From Roseinatronobacter thiooxidans (GTDB taxonomy: Bacteria > Pseudomonadota > Alphaproteobacteria > Rhodobacterales > Rhodobacteraceae): DNA of 64,000 bases. Under the pieces are notes generated by a model. That model was given only the letters and a program-made list of their open reading frames with translations. It ran no database searches and was not told the DNA's origin. The translations under genes were made by a program, and so were the position numbers. The stretch is from NCBI RefSeq assembly GCF_001870675.1, contig NZ_MEHT01000009.1, positions 337,357 to 401,356 on the forward strand. The letters run 5' to 3'. Positions 45,217 to 54,574 of the stretch are shown here, piece by piece (position 1 is the first letter of the stretch; each line of letters starts with the position of its first letter).

Positions 45217-46239
45217 ATGCGCAGCGCGATCTATCGGATTCTGGCCCTTGGGGTAATTGCAGCAGGAAGCCTTTCGGCCTGTATGGATGGCAACACCCCC
45301 GGCACGTCGCGCACAGATGGTGCCGCTTCAACCCGCACTCAGATAAGCGAGCGTGATATCGAAGATGCAAGCATCTTCTCGCGGCGGGAATTGGGCCTGT
45401 GGGATGGGCGCCCCTCGCTTGGCGGTGTCTGGGTCGCCCACCCCGAGGCGACAACACCCGAACGCGTGATCATTCGCAATCGTGCAAATGGACAGGAAAC
45501 CATCGGGGCTTTGTTCCGGCGCGAGCGGCTGAACCCCGGCCCGGCCTTTCAGGTTTCTGCCGAAGCGGCCAATGCTGTCGGCATTCTTGCAGGCGCACCA
45601 ACCGAAATCGAGGTTGTGGCGCTGCGTACCGAACAGATCGAGGATGAGGCCCCGCCACCCCCAGTCGCCAGCCCTGCGCCCGCAGCTGCACCTGCGTCTG
45701 CTCCGGCACAAGAAGCGGACTCAACGAATAGCGTGCAACCCCAAGCATCTGCCCCATCGCAGGGGGAAGATGCACCGATTGTGACGCTACAAGGACAAGC
45801 CCCGCGCCAGCGGCCCGGGTTTTTGGGGCGTCTTTTGGGGCGCGACACAGCCGCGCCCCCTGCCGCGGAAGTGATTGAGACCGAAATTCTGGACGACCAG
45901 TTGGCCATGGCACAGATCCCAGCACCACAGCCCGCCGCGCCTGAACCTCAGCAATCCCGCCCCGCAGCGCCGCCCGCCACGCCTGTAACGCAGCCCGCCG
46001 CAACATTGGAGCGCCCCTATATCCAGCTGGGCATTTTCAGTGTCGAGGGGAATGCGCGCAGTGCAGAGACAATGGCCCGGAATTCCGGCCTGTCGGCGCG
46101 GACTGTCGAAGGGCGCACGCAAGGCAATGCATTCTGGCGCGTGGTGATCGGCCCTGCGCAGACGCAGTCCGAACAGGCAGAGTTGCTTGCGCGCGTCAAA
46201 TCGCTGGGCTTTAATGACGCGTATACAGTGCGCCGCTAA
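45217..46239 (+). CDS. SPOR-domain lipoprotein
   Basis: This is a 340-aa lipoprotein. The N-terminus is a lipoprotein signal with lipobox LSAC and the modified Cys near residue 22. Residues ~45-135 (LGGVWVAHPEATTPERVIIR and following) form a compact domain that resembles the double-psi barrel of RlpA in pattern only. A Pro/Ala-rich linker (~140-265) follows, and then a C-terminal SPOR domain (YIQLGIFSVEGNARSAETMA) that binds denuded septal glycan. ATG 45217 has GGAGAGG upstream. It is 26 bp before a D,D-carboxypeptidase gene, consistent with cell-wall work at the septum. Confidence 0.82.
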   Translation: MRSAIYRILALGVIAAGSLSACMDGNTPGTSRTDGAASTRTQISERDIEDASIFSRRELGLWDGRPSLGGVWVAHPEATTPERVIIRNRANGQETIGALFRRERLNPGPAFQVSAEAANAVGILAGAPTEIEVVALRTEQIEDEAPPPPVASPAPAAAPASAPAQEADSTNSVQPQASAPSQGEDAPIVTLQGQAPRQRPGFLGRLLGRDTAAPPAAEVIETEILDDQLAMAQIPAPQPAAPEPQQSRPAAPPATPVTQPAATLERPYIQLGIFSVEGNARSAETMARNSGLSARTVEGRTQGNAFWRVVIGPAQTQSEQAELLARVKSLGFNDAYTVRR

Positions 46240-46265
46240 AGGCGACAGCAGTTTGGGGGCATGAA

Positions 46266-47450
46266 ATGCACAAGGCTATTCGGCAGGCCGTGGGTCTGAG
46301 CACAAGCGTGATGATCGCGGCAATGGGCATGGCCCATCAGGTATCAGCACAGACAGTGGGCGGTTTTGAAACCCGCGCAACTTCGGCATATGTCCGCGAT
46401 CTGACCACAGGAACCGTCCTGATGGAAAAAGCCGCAGATGTGCCGCTGCCGCCTGCCTCTATGTCCAAGCTGATGACACTTCTGATGCTGTTTGAAGCCA
46501 TTGAAGACGGGCGCACAACCTTGGACACGACCTTTACCGTCTCGCCGCGCGCGTATCAGATGGGCGGCTCGCGCATGTTTCTGGAACCCACCGACAGGCC
46601 CACAGCCGAAGACCTGATCCGTGGCATTGCGGTGTTGTCGGGAAATGATGCAACTGTCGTGGTGGCCGAAGGGCTGGCGGGGACCGAAGAAGCTTTTGCC
46701 CAACTGGCCACGCGGCGTGCCCGCGAACTGGGCATGCGCAACACGACGCTGGCCAACTCCTCTGGCTGGCCGCACCCTGATCACCTGATGTCCAAGCGCG
46801 ATCTGGGCATTCTGGCCGAATATATCATCAGCAATTTTCCGCAATATTACCCCTATCTGGCCGAACGCGAATTCACATGGAATGGCATCACCCAGCCCAA
46901 CCGCGTGCCGCTGCTGGGGGCCGGTGTGGGGCTGGACGGGCTGAAAACCGGCTTCACATCTGCGGCGGGCTATTCGCTGACCGGCTCTGTCCGGCAGGGA
47001 GAGCGGCGCATCGTCTTTGCCTTTGGCGGGCTGGACAGCGAACGCGCCCGTGTGCAGGAAGCCGAAGCGATCATCAACTGGGCGTTCCGGCAGTTTGCCA
47101 AGGTTACTGTCGGCGAAGCAGGTGCCACGATGGCGGATGCGCCTGTATGGCTTGGCGAAAGCGCGTCGGTCCCGCTGGTTCTGGCCGATAGCGCCGAAAT
47201 TCTTGTTCCCGCCATTGGCACGCGCGATTTCCCGGCGCGCGTTGTCTATGACAGCCCCCTGCCCGCGCCTATCGCGGCCGGTGACGAGCTGGGCATGCTG
47301 ATCGTCGAAATCCCTGATATGGGCGAGATGCGCCTGCCGCTTGTCGCAGGTGCCGATGTGGCCGAGGGTGGTTTTACGGTGCGCGCCACTGCCTCGGCGC
47401 AGCGCTTGATGAATATGGTGCTGGGCTCTGCGCGCGAGGCAATGAACTAG
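46266..47450 (+). CDS. D-alanyl-D-alanine carboxypeptidase (S11 family)
   Basis: A low-molecular-weight penicillin-binding protein that trims peptidoglycan pentapeptides. The 394-aa precursor has a signal peptide (cut near residue 28, VSA). It has the S-x-x-K motif at about residues 65-68 (LPPASMSKLM), S-G-N in IAVLSGNDATV and K-T-G in GLDGLKTGFTSAAG. A C-terminal beta domain with amphipathic end anchors such enzymes to the inner membrane (PBP5/6-like). It is followed 2 bp later by tmk. Confidence 0.93.
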   Translation: MHKAIRQAVGLSTSVMIAAMGMAHQVSAQTVGGFETRATSAYVRDLTTGTVLMEKAADVPLPPASMSKLMTLLMLFEAIEDGRTTLDTTFTVSPRAYQMGGSRMFLEPTDRPTAEDLIRGIAVLSGNDATVVVAEGLAGTEEAFAQLATRRARELGMRNTTLANSSGWPHPDHLMSKRDLGILAEYIISNFPQYYPYLAEREFTWNGITQPNRVPLLGAGVGLDGLKTGFTSAAGYSLTGSVRQGERRIVFAFGGLDSERARVQEAEAIINWAFRQFAKVTVGEAGATMADAPVWLGESASVPLVLADSAEILVPAIGTRDFPARVVYDSPLPAPIAAGDELGMLIVEIPDMGEMRLPLVAGADVAEGGFTVRATASAQRLMNMVLGSAREAMN

Positions 47451-47452
47451 GC

Positions 47453-48100
47453 ATGACACAGTCAGCGCATGCAGGCGTCTTTGTCAGCTTTGAAGGGATT
47501 GACGGGTCTGGGAAATCCACACAGGCGCGCGTTTTGGCCGAAAGGTTGCGCACGCTTGGCCATGACGTGGTTCTGACACGCGAACCGGGGGGCGCTGCGG
47601 GGGCCGAGGATATTCGCCGCCTGCTGGTCGAAGGCGACCCCGACCGCTGGTCGCCCGAAACAGAAATCCTGCTGTTCAACGCCGCGCGCCGTGACCATCT
47701 GGAAAAGACCATCAAACCGGCCCTTGCATCAGGACAGATCGTGATCAGTGACCGCTTTGCCGATTCCACGCGCGTCTACCAAGGTGCGGCGCGCGCCAGC
47801 CTGCGCCCCTTGGTCGAGACGCTGCATGATCTGGTTATCGGGGTTGATCCTGAACTGACCTTCCTGATCGACATGGACCCTGACGCGGCGCTGGCGCGCG
47901 GTTTGGCGCGCCAGTCGGGCGAAGACCGGTTTGAAGAACTGGGCGCGGGCTTTCAAACGCGGCTGCGCGCGGGGTTTCTGGCGCTGGCGCAGGCAAACCC
48001 CGCGCGGTTTCGCGTCATCGACGGCGCGCATCCGCCAGAGCATGTTGCAGACCAGATCGAGACCGAGATGCGCAACTGGCTGCGCATAAACAAAGCATGA
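47453..48100 (+). CDS. tmk: Thymidylate kinase
   Basis: Tmk phosphorylates dTMP to dTDP. The 215-aa protein has the P-loop FEGIDGSGKSTQARVLAE, the DR-type motif SDRFADSTRVYQGAAR and TREPGGAAGAEDIR. It also has the lid region ARGLARQSGEDRFE. Its stop overlaps the holB start by 4 bp, a conserved DNA-metabolism pairing. Confidence 0.96.
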   Translation: MTQSAHAGVFVSFEGIDGSGKSTQARVLAERLRTLGHDVVLTREPGGAAGAEDIRRLLVEGDPDRWSPETEILLFNAARRDHLEKTIKPALASGQIVISDRFADSTRVYQGAARASLRPLVETLHDLVIGVDPELTFLIDMDPDAALARGLARQSGEDRFEELGAGFQTRLRAGFLALAQANPARFRVIDGAHPPEHVADQIETEMRNWLRINKA

Positions 48101-49206
48101 GCGCGCGCGACGATCTGCCCGTTCCCGACCAGATTGACGGGGCACCCCACCCGCGAGAAGCGCCGGTGCTATTCGGGCAAGGCGTGGCCGAAGCCGCGTT
48201 TTTGCAAGCGTTCAATTCCGGCAGGTTGCATCATGGCTGGATGCTATGCGGCCCGCGCGGGGTGGGCAAGGCCACGCTGGCGTGGAAACTGGCGCGATTC
48301 CTGCTGGCAACGCCCCCGCCCGATGGCGGCATGTTCGCCGCCCCTGCGCCCGCCACATTGGACATTCCCGAAGATCACCCCGTTGCCCGCCGCCTGCGCG
48401 CGGGCGCGGATGGGGGCCTGTTGGTCATCCGGCGCGGGCATGATGACAAAGGCAACCTCAAGCGCGACATCACAGTGGATGTCATGCGCAAACTGCAAGG
48501 ATTTTTCGGGCTGAGTGCGCCCGATGGCGGTCGGCGCGTGGTCATCATCGACGCCGCCGACGAGATGAACCCAAATGCCGCCAACGCGCTGCTGAAAGCG
48601 CTGGAAGAACCCCCCTCCAATGCGACGCTGCTGCTGGTCGCACACCAACCCTCGCGGCTGCTGCCCACGATCCGCTCGCGCTGCCGCGAATTGCGCCTGA
48701 TGCCATTGGACGCGGCCGATATGGGCGCAGCCCTTGCGCAGGCGGGGGTCGAGGCGGACAGCACAGCCATGGCGGAATTGTCCGGCGGGTCAGTCGGGGC
48801 GGCGATCACCTTGGCGCAGGCAGGCGGGGCCGAGATTTATGAAACCCTTGTGAAACTGTTCCACGGATTGCCACGGCTGGACAGGCAAGCCGCCCTTGCC
48901 CTTGCCGAAAGCGCGGCGGGCAAGGCCAATGATGCGCGCTTCGCCATGATCCTCACGTTGTTTGACCTGTTCATGGCGCGGATGGCGCGCGCAGGCATCA
49001 CCGGCCCTGGCCCAGAGGCCGTGCCGGGCGAAGCCGCGCTGTTTTCCCGCCTTGCCCCCCATGCGGGTGCCGCCCGCGCCTATGCCGATCTCAGCCAGCG
49101 CATGGGCGCGCGCTCACGCCACGGGCGCGCTGTCAACCTTGACCCTGCTGCATTGGTGCTTGATATGGTGTGGCAGACCGAAGCAGAGGCGCGCAAGTTC
49201 CTCTGA
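48097..49206 (+). CDS. holB: DNA polymerase III subunit delta'
   Basis: Part of the clamp loader. The 369-aa protein has an AAA+ fold with a recognisable but modified P-loop (MLCGPRGVGKATLAWKLARF). It has VVIIDAADEMNPNAANALLK (Walker B-like), LEEPPSNATLLLVAH (sensor 1) and LPTIRSRCRELRL with the SRC arginine-finger motif. The order tmk-holB-tatD is conserved widely in bacteria. Confidence 0.93.
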   Translation: MSARDDLPVPDQIDGAPHPREAPVLFGQGVAEAAFLQAFNSGRLHHGWMLCGPRGVGKATLAWKLARFLLATPPPDGGMFAAPAPATLDIPEDHPVARRLRAGADGGLLVIRRGHDDKGNLKRDITVDVMRKLQGFFGLSAPDGGRRVVIIDAADEMNPNAANALLKALEEPPSNATLLLVAHQPSRLLPTIRSRCRELRLMPLDAADMGAALAQAGVEADSTAMAELSGGSVGAAITLAQAGGAEIYETLVKLFHGLPRLDRQAALALAESAAGKANDARFAMILTLFDLFMARMARAGITGPGPEAVPGEAALFSRLAPHAGAARAYADLSQRMGARSRHGRAVNLDPAALVLDMVWQTEAEARKFL

Positions 49207-49227
49207 CCCTCACACCTCGGAGCGTTT

Positions 49228-50013
49228 ATGTCCCTGCCCCAGATCGTTGACAGTCATTGCCATCTCGATTTCCCAGAATTGGCGGGCGAGATTGACAATG
49301 TCATTGACCGCGCCCGCGCCGCAGGCGTCACCCGCATGGTCACGATCTGCACCAAGCTGCGCGAGGTGCCGCAGGTGCGTGCCATCGCCGAGGCGCATGA
49401 GGGCGTGTTCTTCGCCGCAGGCACCCACCCGATGAGCGTTGCAGCCGAGCCTATGGCCACGGTTGCGGAATTGGTCGCCCTTGCCGCCCATCCCAAGATG
49501 GTGGGCATAGGCGAGTCCGGTCTGGATTATCATTACACCGCCGAGAGCATGCAGGTGCAGCAAAACAGCCTGCGCCGCCATATCGAGGCTGCGCGCCAGA
49601 CCGGCCTGCCGCTGATCATCCATGCGCGCGACGCCGATGCCGACATGGCCCGCATCCTGACCGAAGAACACCGCGCGGGCGCATATACTTGTGTGATGCA
49701 CTGTTTCTCGTCCAGTGCTGAACTGGCGCAAGCGGCGCTGGATCTGGGGTTTTACCTGTCCATGTCAGGCATCGCGGCCTTTCCCAAAAGCACCGCACTG
49801 CGCGAGATTTTCGCCGCAGCCCCGATTGAGCGCATATTGGTGGAAACCGACGCGCCCTATCTGGCCCCGCCCCCGTATCGTGGCAGGCGCAATGAACCGG
49901 CTTATACGGTCCACACAGCGCAAGTGGGTGCGGACCTGTTCGGCATGTCGCTGGCAGATTTCGCCGCAGCAACATCGGCGAATTTTGACCGTCTTTTCTG
50001 GAAGGCTGCATAA
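49228..50013 (+). CDS. TatD-family metal-dependent hydrolase
   Basis: A 261-aa TIM-barrel hydrolase. Metal ligands are seen in VDSHCHLDFPEL, GESGLDYHY, LIIHARDADADM, VMHCFSSSAELA and VETDAPYLAPPPYRGRRNEP. TatD/YcfH proteins act as DNA exonucleases in repair or turnover in E. coli. It lies 21 bp after holB and its stop shares a base with the next gene's start. Confidence 0.92.
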   Translation: MSLPQIVDSHCHLDFPELAGEIDNVIDRARAAGVTRMVTICTKLREVPQVRAIAEAHEGVFFAAGTHPMSVAAEPMATVAELVALAAHPKMVGIGESGLDYHYTAESMQVQQNSLRRHIEAARQTGLPLIIHARDADADMARILTEEHRAGAYTCVMHCFSSSAELAQAALDLGFYLSMSGIAAFPKSTALREIFAAAPIERILVETDAPYLAPPPYRGRRNEPAYTVHTAQVGADLFGMSLADFAAATSANFDRLFWKAA

Positions 50014-50810
50014 TGGCTGAATTGCGCGCAACAATTCTGGGCTGCGGGTCTTCGGGCGGGGTGCCGCGACTGGGGGGCGATTGGGGGGCCTGCGACCCTG
50101 CCAACCCGCGCAACACGCGGCGGCGCTGCTCGCTGCTGCTGGAGAGGGTGACCGATGCGGGGCGCACGCAAGTATTGATCGACACCTCTCCCGATATGCG
50201 CGCGCAATTGCTGGATGCTGGCATCGGTCGGCTGGATGCGGTGGTCTTCACCCATTCACATGCCGATCATGTGCATGGCATCGACGATCTGCGCCAGATC
50301 GTCTTCAACACCCGCGAACGGCTTGCCGTCTGGGCCGATGGCGCCACGCAAGATGCGCTGTATTCGCGCTTTGGCTATGCGTTCACCCAGCCCGCTGGCT
50401 CTCCCTACCCGCCCATTCTGGACATGCACACGATTGACGGTGCGATCACGATTGACGGTGCTGGCGGGCCGCTGACCCTGCACCCGCTGCGGCTGAACCA
50501 TGGCAGCATTGACGCGCTTGGCTTTCGCGTGGGCGGGTTGGCCTATACGCCCGATGTGGTGATGATCTACCCCGAAAGCTGGCCCATGCTGCAAGGGCTG
50601 GATTTGTGGATTGTCGATGCGCTGCGCCGCAAGCCGCATCCGACACATGCCCATCTGGACATGGCGCTGGACTGGATCGCGCAGGCCCGCCCCGCGCGCG
50701 CCGTGCTGACCAACATGCATGTCGATCTGGATTACGCCACCGTTGCGGCAGAAACCCCCGACCATGTCACACCTGCCCATGACGGCATGGTGCTGACTCT
50801 ACAGGTTTAG
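50013..50810 (+). CDS. MBL-fold metallo-hydrolase
   Basis: A 265-aa metallo-beta-lactamase-fold protein. The zinc motif is FTHSHADHVHGIDDLR. It starts LRATILGCGSSGGVPRLGGD, has RRRCSLLLE, LIDTSPDMRAQLL and a late His in LTNMHVDLDYAT. This pattern is that of PhnP-like phosphodiesterases (cyclic-phosphate hydrolases), but no phn genes are nearby, so the substrate is open. Downstream of tatD in many alphaproteobacteria. Confidence 0.88.
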   Translation: MAELRATILGCGSSGGVPRLGGDWGACDPANPRNTRRRCSLLLERVTDAGRTQVLIDTSPDMRAQLLDAGIGRLDAVVFTHSHADHVHGIDDLRQIVFNTRERLAVWADGATQDALYSRFGYAFTQPAGSPYPPILDMHTIDGAITIDGAGGPLTLHPLRLNHGSIDALGFRVGGLAYTPDVVMIYPESWPMLQGLDLWIVDALRRKPHPTHAHLDMALDWIAQARPARAVLTNMHVDLDYATVAAETPDHVTPAHDGMVLTLQV

Positions 50811-50811
50811 C

Positions 50812-51741
50812 ATGCAGGCACTGGCCGATGTCATCCTGCCGGTCTTTCTGGTCATCGGATTTGGCTATGTTGCGCGCTGGCGCAAGCTGATCACAGATGC
50901 CCAAGTGGATGGCGTTGTCTGGTTTACCCAGACCTTTGCCATACCCTGCCTTTTATTTGTCGCCATTGCACGGCTGGATCTGGGACAGGAATTCAACTGG
51001 CGGCTGCTGGTCAGTTTCTACACCGGCGCGATTGCGGGGTTTACACTGGGCTTCTGGGGCGCGCGACTGATCTTCAAACGCGACTGGGAGGATTGCGTGG
51101 CAATCGGCTTTGTTGCGCTGTTCTCGAACTCGGTTCTGCTGGGCCTGCCAATTACCGAACGCGCATATGGTGCCGATGCGCTGGGGCCGAATTACGCGAT
51201 TATCGCGGCGCATTCACCGATTTGCTACGCCATCGGCATTACCACGATGGAGATGATCCGCAATCGGGGCGGGCGGCTGCGCGACAGTGCTGCGCGGGCA
51301 TTTTCGGCCATGTTTCGCAATGCGCTGGTCATTGCGATCGGCCTTGGCTTTGTCGTCAATCTGACAGGACTGCCCATGCCGGGCGTGCTTAATCAGGCGC
51401 TGGATATGATGGTGCGCGCGGCCCTGCCTGCGGCCTTGTTCGGGCTGGGGGGGGTGCTGTATCTCTACCGCCCCGAGGGGGATTTGCGCACCATCGGTTT
51501 TGTTGTGGCGCTGTCGCTGGTGGTGCATCCGGTCATCACATTCGGCCTTGCCTATGCGCTGGGGGTTAGCACCGAGGCAATGCGCTCGGCGGTGATAACT
51601 GCTGCGATGGCACCGGGGGTAAATGCCTATGTCTTTGCCAATATGTATGGACGGGCCAAACGGGTCGCGGCATCGGCGGTGCTGATCGGCACAGCCGGCG
51701 TGATGGTCACAGGCTGGTTCTGGTTGCAAATCCTGCCCTGA
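50812..51741 (+). CDS. AEC-family transporter
   Basis: A 309-aa membrane protein with about ten hydrophobic spans, matching the auxin efflux carrier/malonate transporter-like AEC family. Features are LPVFLVIGFGYVARWRKLI at the start, FALPCLLF-type sequence (FAIPCLLFVAIARLDL) and FSNSVLLGLPI. It begins 1 bp after the MBL gene. The transported substrate cannot be told. Confidence 0.85.
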   Translation: MQALADVILPVFLVIGFGYVARWRKLITDAQVDGVVWFTQTFAIPCLLFVAIARLDLGQEFNWRLLVSFYTGAIAGFTLGFWGARLIFKRDWEDCVAIGFVALFSNSVLLGLPITERAYGADALGPNYAIIAAHSPICYAIGITTMEMIRNRGGRLRDSAARAFSAMFRNALVIAIGLGFVVNLTGLPMPGVLNQALDMMVRAALPAALFGLGGVLYLYRPEGDLRTIGFVVALSLVVHPVITFGLAYALGVSTEAMRSAVITAAMAPGVNAYVFANMYGRAKRVAASAVLIGTAGVMVTGWFWLQILP

Positions 51742-51812
51742 TGGCCATTGCGGGGCTTGTCGGTGCCCTCTGCGCATGGCACGAAGTGACAAAGCAATGA
51801 AAGGCCACGCAG

Positions 51813-52811
51813 ATGACTCCAGCCCCGTTCCCCGCCGCCCGCATGCGCCGCCTGCGCCGCACCAATGCCTTGCGCGAGATGGTGCAGGAAAACGGGCTGA
51901 GCACGCGCGACCTGATCTGGCCGGTCTTCATCCGCGATGGTGAGGGCGTGGAAGACCCCATCGCCCCTCTGCCCGGCGTGAACCGCCTGTCACTGGACAA
52001 GCTGCTGCCTGCTGCCGAAAAAGCGCATGCGCTTGGCATTCCGGCGATTTGCCTGTTCCCATACACCGACCCGTCCTTGCGCACCGAGACATGCGAGGAA
52101 GCGTGGAACCCTGAAAACCTGACCAACCGCGCCATCCGTGCGCTGAAGGCGGAATTGCCTGATCTGATGGTCATGACCGATATCGCGCTGGACCCCTACA
52201 ATGCCAATGGACATGACGGGTTCGTGGTGGATGGCACGATCGTCAATGATGAAACCGTCACAGCTTTGGTCAAGATGGGGCTGGCGCAGGCCGAAGCGGG
52301 CGCGGATATCCTTGGCCCCTCGGATATGATGGACGGGCGGATCGGTGCGCTGCGACTGGCGCTGGAGGAAATGGGCTATAGCGATGTGGCGATCCTGTCC
52401 TATGCCGCGAAATTTGCCAGTGGCTTTTATGGCCCGTTCCGCGATGCGGTGGGGGCCTCTGGCCGTCTGGTGGGCGACAAGGCCACCTATCAGATCAACC
52501 CTGCCAACACGGAAGAAGCGCTGGCCTGTGTTGCGCGCGATCTGTCCGAGGGGGCAGATATGGTGATGGTCAAACCCGGCATGCCCTATCTGGATATTTG
52601 CCGTCAGGTGAAAGACCGCTTCAACCGCCCGACTTTTGCCTATCAGGTGTCGGGCGAATATGCGATGCTGATGGCGGCTGCGCAAAACGCCTGGCTGGAT
52701 GGCGACAAGGTGATGCTGGAAAGCATGATGGCCTTCAAGCGCGCGGGCTGTGACGGGGTGCTGACCTATTTTGCCCCCCGCATCGCCACCGCGTTGAAGG
52801 GGCAAGGCTGA
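51813..52811 (+). CDS. hemB: Delta-aminolevulinic acid dehydratase (porphobilinogen synthase)
   Basis: HemB condenses two 5-aminolevulinate molecules to porphobilinogen in heme, bacteriochlorophyll and cobalamin synthesis. The 332-aa protein has the Schiff-base lysines in SYAAKFASGFYGPFRD and VMVKPGMPYLDI. The segment TDIALDPYNANGHDGFV has no cysteines where zinc enzymes have C-x-C-x7-C, so this is the Zn-independent class, as known for Rhodobacter and Pseudomonas enzymes. Length is normal. Confidence 0.96.
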   Translation: MTPAPFPAARMRRLRRTNALREMVQENGLSTRDLIWPVFIRDGEGVEDPIAPLPGVNRLSLDKLLPAAEKAHALGIPAICLFPYTDPSLRTETCEEAWNPENLTNRAIRALKAELPDLMVMTDIALDPYNANGHDGFVVDGTIVNDETVTALVKMGLAQAEAGADILGPSDMMDGRIGALRLALEEMGYSDVAILSYAAKFASGFYGPFRDAVGASGRLVGDKATYQINPANTEEALACVARDLSEGADMVMVKPGMPYLDICRQVKDRFNRPTFAYQVSGEYAMLMAAAQNAWLDGDKVMLESMMAFKRAGCDGVLTYFAPRIATALKGQG

Positions 52812-52928
52812 ACCGGCAGAACCACGCCGAATTTATCGCCCCCCTGGCCTGACAAGATGACAGACAGGTGATTTGGCTGTATCCTATTTCAAAAACGCGC
52901 TGACGCGCCAAATATAAAGAGGCAGAGC

Positions 52929-53489
52929 ATGACATATCTCAACCGGCGCGCCTTTGCGCTGTCTGGACTTGCAGGGCTTGCGACACTGGCCGCCTGCTCG
53001 AACCCGATTGGCAGCCAAGGGGCTGCGGATCTGGACGCGCGGGTGGATGCTGCGCGCGACTATCTGCGCAACAATTTTCCAAATCTGGGCGAGTTGTTTG
53101 AAAACTCGCGTGGCATTCTGTATATCCCGGTCGTCACCGAAGCGGGCTTGTTCGTGGGCGGGGCCTATGGGCGCGGTGCGTTGCGGATCAATGATGCAAC
53201 GGTGGATTACTATTCTGCCACACGGGCCAGTTTCGGGCTGCAAGCGGGTGCACAGCAATATGCGCATGCGTTGTTCTTCATGACCGAACAGGCGCTGTCG
53301 GATTTCCGCTATTCGCCGGGTTGGGCCGCAAGCGCGGATTTGCGCTATGCCACCCCCACGCAGGGCGGCTCGATGGGCAGCGAGACCACCACGCAATTTG
53401 CGCCCGTAATCGCTGTGGTCTTCGGGCAGTCCGGCATTCTGGCAGGCGCGTCCCTTGCAGGCGTGAAATACACCCGTATCATTCCCTGA
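52929..53489 (+). CDS. YSC84/SYLF-domain lipoprotein
   Basis: A 186-aa exported lipoprotein. The N-terminus MTYLNRRAFALSGLAGLATL has a twin-arginine pair followed by a hydrophobic stretch and lipobox LAAC (Cys near residue 23). The remainder resembles the SYLF (YSC84) lipid-binding fold: GILYIPVVTEAGLFVGGAYG, LQAGAQQYAHALFFM and VVFGQSGILAGASLAGVKYT. It stands alone after hemB. The role is unknown; lipid binding is inferred from the family. Confidence 0.82.
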   Translation: MTYLNRRAFALSGLAGLATLAACSNPIGSQGAADLDARVDAARDYLRNNFPNLGELFENSRGILYIPVVTEAGLFVGGAYGRGALRINDATVDYYSATRASFGLQAGAQQYAHALFFMTEQALSDFRYSPGWAASADLRYATPTQGGSMGSETTTQFAPVIAVVFGQSGILAGASLAGVKYTRIIP

Positions 53490-53540
53490 CACATCCCTGT
53501 CCTCCGCTGGAACGCGGGGGTAAGGGTGGCAAGCCGAGAG

Positions 53541-53561
53541 GTTCCGAGTTAAACTCGGAAC
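53541..53561. terminator. Perfect hairpin between SYLF and fabD genes
   Basis: GTTCCGAG (53541-53548) and CTCGGAAC (53554-53561) are perfectly complementary around TTAAA. It lies between convergent genes, 9 bp before the fabD stop region, so it can end both transcripts. Confidence 0.65.
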
Positions 53562-53569
53562 AGCGGTGC

Positions 53570-54499
53570 TTATGCTTGCAGGGCAGCGATATCCTCGGGC
53601 GTGCCGAAATTGCGCGTCTCGGCCCCTTTGGCACTGCGTTTGATCATGCCAGACAGGGCCTTGCCTGCGCCGATTTCCCAAAATTCGGTCACACCCTGAT
53701 CCGCCATCCAGACGGTCGACTCGCGCCAGCGCACAGCGCCTGTCACCTGTTCAATCAGCAGGGCGCGCAAAGTGTCGGGATCGCTGAGCGCAGTTGCGCG
53801 CACATTGGAAACCAGCGGCACCTTGGGCGCATTCAGCGTGACCTGCGCCAAGGCTTCGGCCATGCGATCTGCGGCGGGCTGCATCAGGGCGCAATGGAAC
53901 GGCGCGGACACCGGCAGCAACAGGGCGCGCTTGGCACCGCGTGCCTTGGCAAGATCGACCGCGCGCTCTACCGCAGCTTTGTGACCGGACACGACAACCT
54001 GCGCGGGATCATTGTCATTGGCGGCCTGACACACATCGCCCTGCGCTGCGGCCTGTGCCACCTCGGTGACTGCGGCGAAATCCAGCCCCAGAATGGCCGC
54101 CATCGCCCCCACGCCCACGGGCACCGCCTCTTGCATGGCGCGGCCACGGATGCGCAGCAAGCGCGCCGCATCGGCAACACCAAGCGCGCCAGACGCGGCC
54201 AATGCCGAATATTCACCCAAGGAATGCCCCGCCACAAACGCAGTATCCGTCAGAGACACGCCTTCGGCTTCCAAGGCGCGCAATGCGGCCAGCGATGTTG
54301 CCATCAAGGCAGGTTGTGCATTGGCTGTCAGGGTCAGATCGGCAATGTCACCTTCCCAGATCAAGGCTGAAAGGTTTTCGCCCAGCGCATCATTCACTTC
54401 ATCAAAGACGGCTTTTGCTGCCGGATATGCCTCGGCAAGGGCGCGCCCCATACCGATGGTCTGTGCCCCTTGTCCCGGAAAAACGAATGCGCGGCTCAT
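53570..54499 (-). CDS. fabD: Malonyl-CoA:ACP transacylase
   Basis: FabD loads malonate onto ACP for fatty-acid elongation. The 309-aa protein begins MSRAFVFPGQGAQTIGMGRA. It has the nucleophile Ser in VAGHSLGEYSALAASG, the Arg/His region PVSAPFHCALMQPA and the C-terminal TEFWEIGAGKALSGMIKR. ATG 54499 is chosen over 54541. The usual fabG-acpP-fabF partners are not beside it here; a sulfite-exporter-like gene lies upstream. Confidence 0.95.
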   Translation of the reverse strand: MSRAFVFPGQGAQTIGMGRALAEAYPAAKAVFDEVNDALGENLSALIWEGDIADLTLTANAQPALMATSLAALRALEAEGVSLTDTAFVAGHSLGEYSALAASGALGVADAARLLRIRGRAMQEAVPVGVGAMAAILGLDFAAVTEVAQAAAQGDVCQAANDNDPAQVVVSGHKAAVERAVDLAKARGAKRALLLPVSAPFHCALMQPAADRMAEALAQVTLNAPKVPLVSNVRATALSDPDTLRALLIEQVTGAVRWRESTVWMADQGVTEFWEIGAGKALSGMIKRSAKGAETRNFGTPEDIAALQA

Positions 54500-54574
54500 C
54501 TTGCCCTCCAACCCGTGAAAATTTGACATCACATGCCGCAAAGCCTGTCGCTGTGCAAGCCTGTCGGCCCTGGC

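Noticed and set aside
46344..47459. 371-codon minus-strand frame opposite the D,D-carboxypeptidase gene
   Set aside because: The plus strand encodes S-x-x-K, S-G-N and K-T-G motifs in order; the antisense frame is a shadow.
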